A stretch of 64,000 nucleotides of DNA from Mycolicibacterium hodleri (GCF_006439015.1 NZ_RCZG01000012.1:182427-246426), one strand, 5' to 3'; positions 1 to 8,358 are shown, counted from the first letter of the stretch. The notes: a model not told the origin generated them from the sequence alone. Translations and numbers: made by a program.

Positions 1-143
1 ACGGTGATGCCGTCCTGATCGACGGCCCTGCGCTGCCTGCGCTCGGCGATTCGCGGCCAGAGTGACATTCCGAGCGCCAGGCCTACGCCCAACGCGACGA
101 GGGAAACGGCTGCCACCAACAGCAGCGCCGCTACCACACTCAC
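1..143 (-). CDS. senX3: Sensor histidine kinase SenX3, N-terminal fragment
   Basis: Cut by the window edge: about 47 codons are visible from a GTG start at 143. They encode one hydrophobic membrane segment (roughly residues 3-28) followed by a basic stretch (ERRQRR) and DQDGITV. This agrees with my memory of the SenX3 N terminus, which has a short membrane anchor, a QRQR-like region and GITV. SenX3 is the membrane kinase/phosphatase of the phosphate-responsive SenX3-RegX3 system. The gene lies directly downstream of gpm1 on the same strand, the order known in mycobacteria. The catalytic domains and regX3 would lie outside the window. The identification rests on a short segment plus synteny. 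Confidence 0.8.
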   Translation of the reverse strand, partial: MSVVAALLLVAAVSLVALGVGLALGMSLWPRIAERRQRRAVDQDGIT

Positions 144-162
144 GCGAAAATCGTACGCACTC

Positions 163-263
163 GGTGAACGCCATCCCAGCAGCGTGCGGCCAAATCGGAA
201 CAAGTCACAGACGCAAATACAGGAGTTCGGGCGCCGTTCACCCGAGTTCACCCATTGTTCGCC
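163..263. promoter_or_regulatory. Pho/RegX3-box-like repeats upstream of senX3
   Basis: The gpm1-senX3 intergenic region holds GTTCACC at 236-242, GTTCACC at 246-252 and a variant GTTCGCC at 257-263 as direct repeats, spaced 10 and 11 bases start to start. An inverted copy GGTGAAC lies at 163-169. GTTCACC repeats at about 11-base spacing are the type of site bound by mycobacterial RegX3. Their position just upstream of senX3 fits autoregulation. The first spacing is one base short of ideal. Confidence 0.5.
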
Positions 264-281
264 TCGACGGTCCCTCGTCGG

Positions 282-1022
282 CTACTTGGCGCCCTGGGCA
301 GCGACCGCCGCCGCTCCGGCCGCGGCGGCGTCCGGGTCGAGGTAGGAGCCGCCCGCCACGGTCGGCTTGAGCGCCTCGTCGAGCTCGTAGACCAGCGGAA
401 TGCCCGTCGGGATGTTCAGCCCGACGACGTCCTCGTCCGACATTCCGTCCAGGTACTTCACCAGCGCGCGCAGCGAGTTGCCGTGCGCGGCGACCAGGAC
501 GGTCTTCCCCGCCGTCAGGTCGGGGACGATCGTGTCAGTGAAGTACGGGACGAACCGGGCCACGACGTCGGCCAGGCATTCCGTCAGCGGGCCACCGTCG
601 ATGTCGGCGTAGCGCGGGTCGGCGTCCTGACTGAACTCACTGCCCTTCTCGATGGGCGGCGGCGGTGTGTCGTAGCTGCGGCGCCAGGCCATGAACTGGT
701 CCTCGCCGTATTTGGCCTTGGTCTCGGCCTTGTCGAGGCCCTGCAGCGCGCCGTAGTGCCGTTCGTTGAGCCGCCAGTCCCTGATCACGGGGATCCAGTG
801 CCGGTCGGCGGCGTCGAGCGCCAGGTTGGCGGTGTTGATGGCCCGCCGCAAAAGCGAGGTGTACAGCACGTCGGGCAGCACGCCCTCGGCCTTCATCAGC
901 TCACCGCCACGGACCGCCTCGGCCCGACCCTTGTCGGTGAGATTGACGTCCACCCATCCAGTGAACAGGTTCAGCGCGTTCCATTCGCTCTCGCCGTGAC
1001 GGAGCAGCACCAGAGTCGCCAT
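282..1022 (-). CDS. gpm1: 2,3-bisphosphoglycerate-dependent phosphoglycerate mutase
   Basis: A 246-aa cytosolic glycolytic enzyme interconverting 3- and 2-phosphoglycerate. The N terminus carries the phosphohistidine motif LLRHGESEWN (His9). ERHYGALQGLDK and the second histidine motif AAHGNSLRA are also present, all diagnostic of the cofactor-dependent mutase. Full family length. The ATG at 1022 is the natural start because the RHG motif begins six residues later. The gene sits between the YbjN-fold gene and senX3, all on the minus strand, with Pho-box-like sites separating it from senX3. Confidence 0.96.
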   Translation of the reverse strand: MATLVLLRHGESEWNALNLFTGWVDVNLTDKGRAEAVRGGELMKAEGVLPDVLYTSLLRRAINTANLALDAADRHWIPVIRDWRLNERHYGALQGLDKAETKAKYGEDQFMAWRRSYDTPPPPIEKGSEFSQDADPRYADIDGGPLTECLADVVARFVPYFTDTIVPDLTAGKTVLVAAHGNSLRALVKYLDGMSDEDVVGLNIPTGIPLVYELDEALKPTVAGGSYLDPDAAAAGAAAVAAQGAK

Positions 1023-1064
1023 GGCGTTGATGCTATCCCGGGACGCTCAGCCGTACTCGTCGCT

Positions 1065-1120
1065 GACTGCACTCATATTGCACGCATCGCCCGAGTGAGG
1101 CCGTGAACATGCGTGCAGTC
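1065..1120. repeat. Interlocking inverted repeats between the YbjN-fold gene and gpm1
   Basis: GACTGCAC (1065-1072) is repeated as its exact complement GTGCAGTC (1113-1120). Nested within, GCACGCAT (1080-1087) pairs exactly with ATGCGTGC (1109-1116). The right-hand arms overlap, so the two hairpins are mutually exclusive. The site lies downstream of the YbjN-fold gene and upstream of gpm1, and could be a terminator/attenuator or a palindromic repeat. The GTGCAGTC arm also occurs in the palindromes at 16864 and 17816. Confidence 0.55.
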
Positions 1121-1129
1121 ACGAAGCTC

Positions 1130-1651
1130 TCAGCCGGCTTGATCGTCGTCCTGATCGTCGATGAGGTGCTCGAAGGCCTTCAGGTTCTTCAACGACTCGC
1201 CCCGCTTCACCCGCCACTCCCATTCCTTCTGGATCGACGAGTGGAAGCCCAACTCCAACAGCATGTTGAAGTCGGATTCGACGGCTTGGAGCACCTGACC
1301 GAGGATGCCGTCGATCACCTGTGGTGAGACCGACTCCAACGCAATCCGGCCCACCAGGTAAATGTCGCCGAGGTTGTCGAGCGTGTAGGCGACGCCGAAG
1401 AGCCTGCGGTTGCGCCGCAGCAGATATCGGTAGACCTTCTCGAAGTCCTCGTCGGGCTTGCGGCAGATGAAGGCCTCGATCCGCACCGAGTGATCCCCGA
1501 CGGTCAGGATCGTGTTGGTGATCAGGCGACGCTCACCCGGCACCTCCACCACGACGCCGGACGGTGCGCCGTCGACGCCGACGTGGAAGGCGTATTCGAG
1601 TTCGCTCTCCTTGAGGGTGTCCTCGATGATCTGAAGCGCGGTGTCGCTCAT
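1130..1651 (-). CDS. YbjN-domain protein (Rv0487-like)
   Basis: A 173-aa soluble protein with no signal peptide or membrane segment. The sequence VYRYLLRRNRRLFGVAYTLD and the acidic tail match mycobacterial YbjN-fold (type III secretion chaperone-like) proteins that always follow mshA. Its ATG (1649-1651) overlaps the mshA stop in an ATGA arrangement, so it is very likely co-translated with mshA. Function is unknown; proteins of this fold are usually small chaperones or adaptors. Confidence 0.85.
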   Translation of the reverse strand: MSDTALQIIEDTLKESELEYAFHVGVDGAPSGVVVEVPGERRLITNTILTVGDHSVRIEAFICRKPDEDFEKVYRYLLRRNRRLFGVAYTLDNLGDIYLVGRIALESVSPQVIDGILGQVLQAVESDFNMLLELGFHSSIQKEWEWRVKRGESLKNLKAFEHLIDDQDDDQAG

Positions 1652-2934
1652 GCGCGGATGCCCCGTCGGATCGCGAACCGGCGGCCGTTGCGGCGCGAAG
1701 GGACCTCGGCGCGCTGATGCCGGGCCCGATAGTCGCTGATCGCCCGGCCGTAGCTGGCCAGGAGTGCGTCAACGGTGTGCGACCAGGAGAACGTGGCGGC
1801 GTGCTCGATGGCCGCCGCTCGCATGGTGCCGGGCCCCCGGTCGAACAGCGCACCCATGGCGGCGGCCCAGTCGTCGATGTCGTGTCCGTCGACCAGCACG
1901 CCGCTGACGCCGTCGCGCACCGCGACGGGAAGCCCGCCGACGGCGGCCGCGACGACCGGCGTGCCGCACGCCTGGGCCTCAACGGCGACGAGGCCGAAGG
2001 ATTCCGCGTAACTGGGCACGGCCACCATGTCTGCGGCGCGATAGACGCCGACGAGTTCGTCCCGGGTCTGGGGAGGTAGGAAGGTCACACGGTCGGTGAT
2101 ACCCAGCTCTTCGGCCAGCCGAACCATCCCCTCGGGATTGGCCAACCCCGAGCCCGACGGTCCACCCGCGATCAGGACCCGTACGCCGGGCAGCTTCGCG
2201 GCCGCACGTAGCAGGACGTCGGGCGCCTTGAGCGGTTGAATGCGGCCGACGAACGCGATCACCTTGTCGTCGGCCGCCAGACCGAGGACCCGTCGCGCCT
2301 GACTGCGGTCGCCGGGTGTGAACGTCGCGAGGTCGACGCCCGGGTGGGCGACGTCGATGCGATCCGGATCTGCATGGTGCAGCGAAACCAGTTGCCGCGC
2401 TTCGTATTCGGTGTTGACGATCAACCGATCCGCCTCGTCGACGACCTGCTGTTCCCCGACGGCGCGTAGCGGCGGCTCAGGCTGATCGCCGATCGCCAGT
2501 GAGGCGTTCTTCACCGCCGCCAGCGTGTGTGCGGTGTGCACCAGCGGCACCGCCCACCGGTCCCGTGCCAGCCAGCCGACCTGCCCCGACAACCAGTAGT
2601 GAGAGTGGACGATGTCGTAATAGCCGGGTTCGTGGGTGGCCTCGGCGCGTAGGACTCCCGCGGTGAAGGCACACAGCTGGGTGGGCAGGTCGTGCTTGTC
2701 GAGGCCTTCGAAGGGTCCTGCGACCACGTTGCGGACCAGGACTCCCGGCGCCACCCGCACCACCGGCGGGTCTGCCGACGTGGTCGCCCTAGTGAAGATC
2801 TCCACCTCGACGCCCCGGCGAGCCAGTTCCAGTGCGGTTTGCAGAACGTAGACGTTCATGCCGCCCGCATCGCCGGTCCCGGGCTGGGCCAGGGGCGAGG
2901 TATGGACCGACAAAACGGCTACGCGCACACCCAA
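1648..2934 (-). CDS. mshA: D-inositol-3-phosphate glycosyltransferase MshA
   Basis: First enzyme of mycothiol synthesis: a GT4-family retaining glycosyltransferase moving GlcNAc from UDP-GlcNAc to 1L-inositol-1-phosphate. The N-terminal Rossmann half has HTSPLAQPGTGDAGGMNVY. The C-terminal half has FVGRIQPLKAPD, the GGPSGSG loop and the ESFGLVAVEAQACGTPVVA donor site. The longest frame begins at TTG 2934, with a GTG two codons later at 2928. Both sit right before the first beta strand, so the long N-terminal extension of the M. tuberculosis protein is absent. About 428 aa. Cytosolic. Confidence 0.95.
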   Translation of the reverse strand: MGVRVAVLSVHTSPLAQPGTGDAGGMNVYVLQTALELARRGVEVEIFTRATTSADPPVVRVAPGVLVRNVVAGPFEGLDKHDLPTQLCAFTAGVLRAEATHEPGYYDIVHSHYWLSGQVGWLARDRWAVPLVHTAHTLAAVKNASLAIGDQPEPPLRAVGEQQVVDEADRLIVNTEYEARQLVSLHHADPDRIDVAHPGVDLATFTPGDRSQARRVLGLAADDKVIAFVGRIQPLKAPDVLLRAAAKLPGVRVLIAGGPSGSGLANPEGMVRLAEELGITDRVTFLPPQTRDELVGVYRAADMVAVPSYAESFGLVAVEAQACGTPVVAAAVGGLPVAVRDGVSGVLVDGHDIDDWAAAMGALFDRGPGTMRAAAIEHAATFSWSHTVDALLASYGRAISDYRARHQRAEVPSRRNGRRFAIRRGIRA

Positions 2935-2984
2935 TACTTACACCGGCCGCGCCCAGCGCTCTCCTTTGCCCTGGTCGGATCGCC

Positions 2985-4373
2985 TCAGGCGGTCTTGGCC
3001 CGCACCGCGCGCCGCATAGCGGCGATCGGGTCGGCATACAGCCCGCCGAGCGACACGACCCCGGCCCCCGCTTCCTGTACGCGGTTGCCGAAAGAGGTCA
3101 GCCGGATGTCACGCGGTGCGAGCACGGACCGATGCCGGTACGCCGCCTCCACCTGGGCCATACCCTCCGGATACTCGGTGAAGGCCTGACCGCCGACGAC
3201 GAGGTCATCGGGGTTGAGCATGTCGCGCAACAGCGCCACGGCCTCGCCGAGGACCTTGGCACGTTCGCCAAGGAGGTCAATGGCCGGCTGGTTGCCCTGG
3301 CGTGCCGAACGCAGTACGCCCGCGATGGTCGACGACGGGCCGTCCGCGGGGACCATCCGCAGCTTGCGCGCCGCGGTCAGGACCGCTTCGTCGCTCACCG
3401 TCGACTCCAATTGACCAGTGCCGCCCAACAATTCGGACTGGGCCGGTAGCGCGGCGATGGTGCCCGGACCGCTGGTGGGGGAATGCACCCGACCGCCGAT
3501 GGAGAGTGCGTAGCCGACGGTCTCTCGAGCGTAGACGTAAAGGCTGGTGGACGGAGCCGCCCCGGCGGCGACATTGAGCCGGGGAGCCGCCCCGGCGGCG
3601 ACATTGAGCCGGGGAGCCGCCCCGGCGGCGACATTGAGCCGGGGAGCCGCCCCGGCGGCGACATTCGACTCCGGCGCGGTGAGTCTGCGCGCGCCCAGTA
3701 GCAGTTCGGCCCCGGCCATCGCGTCCACGTGGGACGCCAGCGACACCGGCAATCCGAGCGTCTCGGCGAGCACGGGACCCACTGGGGCGTCCACCCAGCC
3801 GAGTCGAGCGTGGTCGAGGTGCCCCGTCGCGCTGTCAACGACACCGCCTGCGGCGACGCCCACCCACAAGGGCCTGCGCCGATGCCAGCGACTCAGGTAT
3901 CGGCTCGCACTGCCTGCGAGGGCCGCGAGCGCCGAGTTCTGGCCGCCAGTCGGCGTCGGCGTCTCGACCACGTCCAGGGTGTGACCGAACAGATCCGTCG
4001 CCACGATGCTCGTCGTGCGGGCCCCGATGTGGATGCCGAGGGTGAGGTACGGCTCGTGGTTGACCTCGACGGGAATCCGCGGCCGGCCGATCGCACCAGA
4101 GACGGCGAGGTCGGCCCGCTCCCGCAGAACGCCCGCGTCGAGCAGGGCTGTGACCTGCCGGTTCACCGTCGCGATGCTGAGGCCGGTGGTGTGTGCGATG
4201 ACGTCGCGGGCGATGGGGCCGCGCAACCGCGCGGCGCCGAACACCGACGCCGAGGCCGCCTCCGCGACCCGCAGCGACGGGGCCACGATGTGGTGACGAG
4301 CGAGAAGCGCCCGCTTGGCGTGCGCAGTGGAGATGGCGGAGGAGGTTGAACGAATGTCAGTGGTGGCGCTCAC
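2985..4373 (-). CDS. ROK-family transcriptional regulator with internal tandem repeat
   Basis: 462 aa, Rv0485-like. An N-terminal winged helix (about residues 40-90, with GLSIATVNRQVTALLDAGVL) is followed by an actin-fold ROK domain. The usual ROK zinc motif CxCGxxGCxE is degenerate (ELLGGTGQLE), so it probably neither binds zinc nor phosphorylates sugar and acts as a regulator. Residues about 237-274 are 3.8 copies of NVAAGAAPRL, an in-frame insertion from a 30-bp tandem repeat that makes the protein longer than I recall for the family. It is followed by mshA on the same strand and diverges from the SDR gene at 4566. Confidence 0.85.
   Translation of the reverse strand: MSATTDIRSTSSAISTAHAKRALLARHHIVAPSLRVAEAASASVFGAARLRGPIARDVIAHTTGLSIATVNRQVTALLDAGVLRERADLAVSGAIGRPRIPVEVNHEPYLTLGIHIGARTTSIVATDLFGHTLDVVETPTPTGGQNSALAALAGSASRYLSRWHRRRPLWVGVAAGGVVDSATGHLDHARLGWVDAPVGPVLAETLGLPVSLASHVDAMAGAELLLGARRLTAPESNVAAGAAPRLNVAAGAAPRLNVAAGAAPRLNVAAGAAPSTSLYVYARETVGYALSIGGRVHSPTSGPGTIAALPAQSELLGGTGQLESTVSDEAVLTAARKLRMVPADGPSSTIAGVLRSARQGNQPAIDLLGERAKVLGEAVALLRDMLNPDDLVVGGQAFTEYPEGMAQVEAAYRHRSVLAPRDIRLTSFGNRVQEAGAGVVSLGGLYADPIAAMRRAVRAKTA
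3553..3665. repeat. 30-bp tandem repeat inside the ROK regulator gene
   Basis: Units at 3553-3582, 3583-3612 and 3613-3642 are identical, and a partial unit of 23 bases runs from 3643. On the gene strand each unit encodes NVAAGAAPRL. The period is a multiple of three, so copy-number changes keep the frame. The unit is GC-rich, contains GCCGCC/GGCGGC complementarity, and looks like a strain-variable minisatellite. Confidence 0.95.
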
Positions 4374-4565
4374 GGGAGAGGTCCTTCGTTGAGGTCGGCT
4401 GGTGGGTTCTAGGCCACACCTGGCGACTCAGCGGGACGGAAACGTCCGGGTTCAGTCAGGCGCGGCGACGAGCGCGACGACAACAACACGCGCGCCGAAC
4501 GGCGCTGTGGGAAGCCTGACTAGCGGACACGTGGAGAACTTAGCACGGCAACTAATGTTGGACGA
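4374..4565. promoter_or_regulatory. Divergent promoter region, ROK regulator / SDR
   Basis: 192 bases between divergent genes. The only symmetry noticed is CAAC (4549-4552) and GTTG (4557-4560) around TAAT, just before the SDR start. It could be a small operator, possibly for the adjacent regulator. No convincing -10/-35 pair was identified. Confidence 0.3.
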
Positions 4566-5318
4566 ATGACGTCATACGAACCCGCTCGGCCTGTCGCGGT
4601 CATCACGGGCGCCAGCTCGGGCATCGGCGAGGCGACCGCGAGAACCCTTGCCGGACTTGGCTTTCACGTGGTCTGCGTGGCCCGTCGCGAGGATCGCATC
4701 AAGGCGCTCGCCGTCGAGCTCGGAGGGACCGCAATTGTGGCGGACGTCACTGACGGCGCCCGGGTCGATGCCCTGGCGGCCGGCCTGGACCGTGTCGACG
4801 TTTTGGTGAACAACGCGGGCGGCGCCAAGGGCGTGCAGCCCGTGGCCGATGCCGATCTCGACGACTGGCGCTGGATGTGGGAGACCAACGTGCTGGGCAC
4901 CCTGCGCGTGACCAGGGCGCTGCTGCCGAAGCTGATCGCCTCGGGCGACGGACTGGTGGTCACCGTGACCTCGATCGCGGCGTTCGAAATCTACGATGGT
5001 GGCGCCGGGTACACGTCGGCCAAGCATGCGCAGGCCGCGCTGCACCAGACGCTGCGCGGCGAACTGTTGGGAAAACCGGTGCGACTCACCGAGATCGCGC
5101 CGGGGATGGTGGAGACCGAGTTCTCAGTCGTCCGCTTCGGCGGAGACCAGGTCCGCGCCGATGCCGTCTACGAGGGGATGACTCCACTGACCGCGGCGGA
5201 CGTCGCCGACGTGATCGGGTTCGTGGCGACCCGACCCTCGCACGTGAACCTCGACCACATCGTCATCCGGCCGCGCGATCAGGCCTCGGCGACTCGGAAG
5301 TTCACCCGCCCGGAGTGA
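4566..5318 (+). CDS. Short-chain dehydrogenase/reductase (Rv0484c-like)
   Basis: 250 aa, classical SDR. It has the nucleotide-binding TGASSGIG near residue 15, the NNAG strand motif, a catalytic Ser in VTSIAAF, and YTSAK for the Tyr/Lys pair. Arginine residues after the second beta strand (CVARRED) suggest NADP(H) preference. Substrate unknown. Its 3' end overlaps the 3' end of the convergent lprQ gene by 17 bases. Start ATG at 4566. Confidence 0.88.
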   Translation: MTSYEPARPVAVITGASSGIGEATARTLAGLGFHVVCVARREDRIKALAVELGGTAIVADVTDGARVDALAAGLDRVDVLVNNAGGAKGVQPVADADLDDWRWMWETNVLGTLRVTRALLPKLIASGDGLVVTVTSIAAFEIYDGGAGYTSAKHAQAALHQTLRGELLGKPVRLTEIAPGMVETEFSVVRFGGDQVRADAVYEGMTPLTAADVADVIGFVATRPSHVNLDHIVIRPRDQASATRKFTRPE

Positions 5319-6600
5319 TCGGCGTCGTAGTGGTGGTAGTCGTCGTCGGCGTCCCCGACAGTGTCGGCGCATCGGCCGGAGTGGCAGGCGCGCTGCTGGG
5401 AACGTTCGACGGCGGCGTGTCGTCGTTGAGCGCCGACATGGACTTCCACTCGTCCCAGCCGACGGCCCAGTCCCAGATGTCGCCGTCGGCGTAGGACAAC
5501 TCGATCGAGGTGCCCGTGACCTCCACCGGGTCGCCGTAGATCGCCGTATTGAAGTACTGCTGGGCGTTGTCGGTCGACAGGTTGATGCAGCCGTTCGTGA
5601 CGTTGCTGCTGCCCTGGACGCCGGTGGTGCTCGGGTTCGCGTGAATGAACTCACCGTTGTTCGAGATTCGGACGGCGAACCTCTCGTGCGCATTGGAGTA
5701 CCCCGCCGCCGGATTCGACATGTAGAAGTCTTCGTACTTCTCGGTGACGACGTGAATGCCGCTGCGCGTCACGTTGCGCGGCAGATCCGCCTCGCCGTAA
5801 CTGCACGGCAGGGTCATGATCACGCCTGCGTCAGTGGTGACCTCGATCTGGTGCGACGACGCCTCGGCGATGACGACCTGCCGCCGCCCGATCTCGAAGT
5901 CGAGCGTCGCGTCCTGCGCACCGAACGCGCCCTCGCCGAACGGGACGCCATACATCTTGGCCGCGACGTGCACCTTGGTGCCCGGCGGGTAATAGTCGCG
6001 GGTACGCCAGTGCAGACGCGAGCCACCGACCTCGTCGGGCAGCCAGGCCCAGCTGCCCTCGACGGGTGGCGTAGTGGTGACGACCAGGGCTCGTTCGACG
6101 TTCGCCTTGGCGTCGTCGCCGATCGCGGCGTCGAACTGCATGATGATGGGTGCCGCGATCCCGACGACCTGGCCGTCCGCGAGCTGGAACTGCCCGTTCA
6201 CCTGGATTTGCGGCGCGACGGTCGAGAAGCTGCCCTTAAGCGGGACCGCCTTGCCGTCGCGGCCTACCGCGGAACCACCCCAGGTGTATTCCAGGCCGTA
6301 GCCGAGTGGCTCCGCGGTGGTGAACGTCGTGCGGTCGGGATTCATCGTGCCGGCGACCGGGGCACCCTCCGGATTGGTCAACGTGACGCGCTGCAGCCAG
6401 CCGTTGCTCACCTCGACGCCGATGGAGTCGGTGGGGGCGACGTCGGAGGTGTCCTTGGCGGGTTTGTAGGCGATCTCGGCCTTGGCGGGCGCCTGCGTGG
6501 CGTCGGCTGGGGTCGTCGATGACCTACCGCTGCACGCGGCGAGCACGCCGGAGGCGCCCACGGCGAATGCGGTCAGCGCTTGGCGCCGATTGATGGTCAC
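5302..6600 (-). CDS. lprQ: L,D-transpeptidase lipoprotein (LprQ/LdtMt5-like)
   Basis: 432 aa, closely resembling the Rv0483 sequence I recall. The signal sequence has a lipobox (VLAAC, Cys23) preceded by twin arginines (NRRQAL), so Tat export is possible. Two Ig-like domains follow, then a YkuD catalytic domain with FIHANP (His about 320) and VTNGCINL (Cys about 338); the usual SHGC is NGC here, as in LdtMt5. It forms 3-3 crosslinks in peptidoglycan on the outer face of the membrane. The C-terminal tail is a Thr/Pro-rich low-complexity stretch. It lies downstream of murB, another cell-wall gene, on the same strand. Confidence 0.93.
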   Translation of the reverse strand: MTINRRQALTAFAVGASGVLAACSGRSSTTPADATQAPAKAEIAYKPAKDTSDVAPTDSIGVEVSNGWLQRVTLTNPEGAPVAGTMNPDRTTFTTAEPLGYGLEYTWGGSAVGRDGKAVPLKGSFSTVAPQIQVNGQFQLADGQVVGIAAPIIMQFDAAIGDDAKANVERALVVTTTPPVEGSWAWLPDEVGGSRLHWRTRDYYPPGTKVHVAAKMYGVPFGEGAFGAQDATLDFEIGRRQVVIAEASSHQIEVTTDAGVIMTLPCSYGEADLPRNVTRSGIHVVTEKYEDFYMSNPAAGYSNAHERFAVRISNNGEFIHANPSTTGVQGSSNVTNGCINLSTDNAQQYFNTAIYGDPVEVTGTSIELSYADGDIWDWAVGWDEWKSMSALNDDTPPSNVPSSAPATPADAPTLSGTPTTTTTTTTPITPGG

Positions 6601-6615
6601 GTGTAGACACGGTAC

Positions 6616-7677
6616 CTACAGGACGCACCCAACCAGAATCGGTTCGGGTGTGAGCTCTATCCCGAATGCGCCTCGAACCCCGTCGCGGACCGCCCTGGCC
6701 AGCACCAACAGGTCCGCCGTGGTCGCCGAACCCCGGTTGGTGAGCGCCAGCGCATGCTTCGTCGACAAGCGTGCAACGGCCGCTTCGCCGGGGTAGCCCT
6801 TGCCGAAGCCCGCGCGCTCGACCAGCCAACCGGCGGCCAGCTTGACCCCGTCGGGCGCGGGGTAGTTCGGCACCGGTCCGTCGACCTGGGCGCTCAGTCG
6901 GGCGAAGTCAGTGGCCGAGACGACCGGGTTGGTGAAGAACGAGCCCACGCTCCAGGTGTCGTGATCGCCTTCGGCGAGCACCATGCCCTTGCGGGCTCGC
7001 AGCGCCAGCACCTCGTCGCGCACGCGTGTCGACTCCACACGCGAACCGCTCTCGGCGCCAAGGGCTTTGGCCAGCTCGCCGTAGCGAAGCGGGGCACTCA
7101 GCCCGGACGCATCCAGCGCGAACTCGACCTCGAGCACCACCGTGCGAGACGAGTTCTTCAAGACGCTGGTGCGGTAACCGAAGCCCAACGCCTCAGGCGG
7201 CACCCACCTGTCCTCACCCGTGCGCCGGTCCAGCAGACGGACGCGGCTGATCACGTCGGCCACCTCCACGCCGTAGGCGCCGACGTTCTGGACCGGCGTG
7301 GCCCCCGCGGAGCCTGGAATCCCCGATAGGCACTCCAGCCCGCCGAGTCCGTGCGCCAACGAGGTCACGACCACGTCGTCCCACGATGCGCCCGCCTCGG
7401 CGCGGACGACGTCGCCGTACACCGTGATCTCGGTGTTGGCCAGGCGCACGACGGTCAGGTCGGTGAGGTCGTCGGCGATGACGACGTTGGATCCGCCGGC
7501 CAATATCAGCGTCCGCTCGGAGGGATCGTCGGCCGGGAGTTCGCCCAGGACGTCGACGATCTCAGCCGTCGTGTGGCACGTAATGAGCCGGCCGGCGACG
7601 GGCCCGACCCTCAGCGTCGTCAACTGCGCGACCGGTACGGACACCTCGACGGCCACGCCTGCGATATCCGAACTCAT
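6616..7677 (-). CDS. murB: UDP-N-acetylenolpyruvoylglucosamine reductase
   Basis: NADPH- and FAD-dependent enzyme making UDP-MurNAc for peptidoglycan. About 353 aa. FAD-binding motifs are GGSNVVIADD and GIPGSAGATPVQNVGAYG, and the catalytic serine lies in WSVGSFFTNP. The ATG at 7677 follows an in-frame GTG at 7680; either could be used. It is divergent from the DUF2505 gene with only about 29 bases between starts, so the promoters must overlap. Confidence 0.96.
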   Translation of the reverse strand: MSSDIAGVAVEVSVPVAQLTTLRVGPVAGRLITCHTTAEIVDVLGELPADDPSERTLILAGGSNVVIADDLTDLTVVRLANTEITVYGDVVRAEAGASWDDVVVTSLAHGLGGLECLSGIPGSAGATPVQNVGAYGVEVADVISRVRLLDRRTGEDRWVPPEALGFGYRTSVLKNSSRTVVLEVEFALDASGLSAPLRYGELAKALGAESGSRVESTRVRDEVLALRARKGMVLAEGDHDTWSVGSFFTNPVVSATDFARLSAQVDGPVPNYPAPDGVKLAAGWLVERAGFGKGYPGEAAVARLSTKHALALTNRGSATTADLLVLARAVRDGVRGAFGIELTPEPILVGCVL

Positions 7678-7706
7678 CACGGGCGGTAACGGTAGCGTGA
7701 ACAGCT

Positions 7707-8213
7707 ATGCCGCGTTCCTTCGACATGGCAGCCGAATACGACGGCACAGTCGAGCAGATCCACCAAGCCTTCGGTGATGAGCGGTATTGGATCGAACGGC
7801 TGATCAGCTCCGGCGCCGACGAGACGACCTTGGATTCGATCACCTGGAATGCCGCGGGCGGGATCGACGTCATCACCACCCAAACGCTGCGAGCCGACAG
7901 ACTGCCCGGCGTCGTCACCCAGTTCCACCGCGGCGACCTGAGCTTCGTGCGCGAGGAGACATGGACCCCGCTGACCGACGGGCGTGCCACGGCCATCGTC
8001 AAGGGCTCGATACCACGGGCACCCGCCAGCCTGTCCGGTACCGCGGTGCTCGCGCCCGCAGGCACCGGGTCGCGGTTGGAGTTCACCGCCAGCGTCGAGG
8101 TTCGTATCCCGCTCGTCGGCGGCAAGGTCGAGAACTTCGTCGGCAGTCGGCTGGTCGAACTCCTGACGGCCGAACAGAACTTCACCACGGCGTGGATCAG
8201 GGAGAACGCCTGA
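7707..8213 (+). CDS. DUF2505 family protein (Rv0481c-like)
   Basis: 168 aa, soluble. A START/SRPBCC-like pattern of alternating strands ending in a helix with LTAEQNFTTAWI is typical of DUF2505 proteins found only in actinobacteria. Biochemical role unknown; the fold suggests a hydrophobic ligand. It is divergent from murB and 22 bases upstream of the methyltransferase start. Confidence 0.8.
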   Translation: MPRSFDMAAEYDGTVEQIHQAFGDERYWIERLISSGADETTLDSITWNAAGGIDVITTQTLRADRLPGVVTQFHRGDLSFVREETWTPLTDGRATAIVKGSIPRAPASLSGTAVLAPAGTGSRLEFTASVEVRIPLVGGKVENFVGSRLVELLTAEQNFTTAWIRENA

Positions 8214-8235
8214 CGACGGGCTAAAATTCGTGGCC

Positions 8236-8358
8236 ATGGCGCCGGTGGGCAGGAGCGCAGCGACCCGGGAGATGGCGCCGGTGGGCAGGAGCGCAGCGAC
8301 CCGGGAGATGACGCCGGTGGGCAGGAGCGCAGCGACCCGGGAAATGGCGCCGGTGGGG
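8236..8358. repeat. 36-bp tandem repeat at a translation start
   Basis: Units at 8236-8271, 8272-8307 and 8308-8343 (one base differs in the third), then a 15-base partial copy. Each unit carries ATG, and a GGGAG or GGGAA run immediately precedes the next ATG. The internal 19-mer GGGCAGGAGCGCAGCGACC also occurs once at the start of deoC (11828-11846, minus strand), so the array grew from a dispersed sequence. Confidence 0.93.

Noticed and set aside
255..1106. Long plus-strand open frame opposite gpm1
   Set aside because: It is the antisense shadow of gpm1: Arg/Val-rich composition, no domain, no ribosome site, while the minus-strand frame has complete phosphoglycerate mutase motifs.
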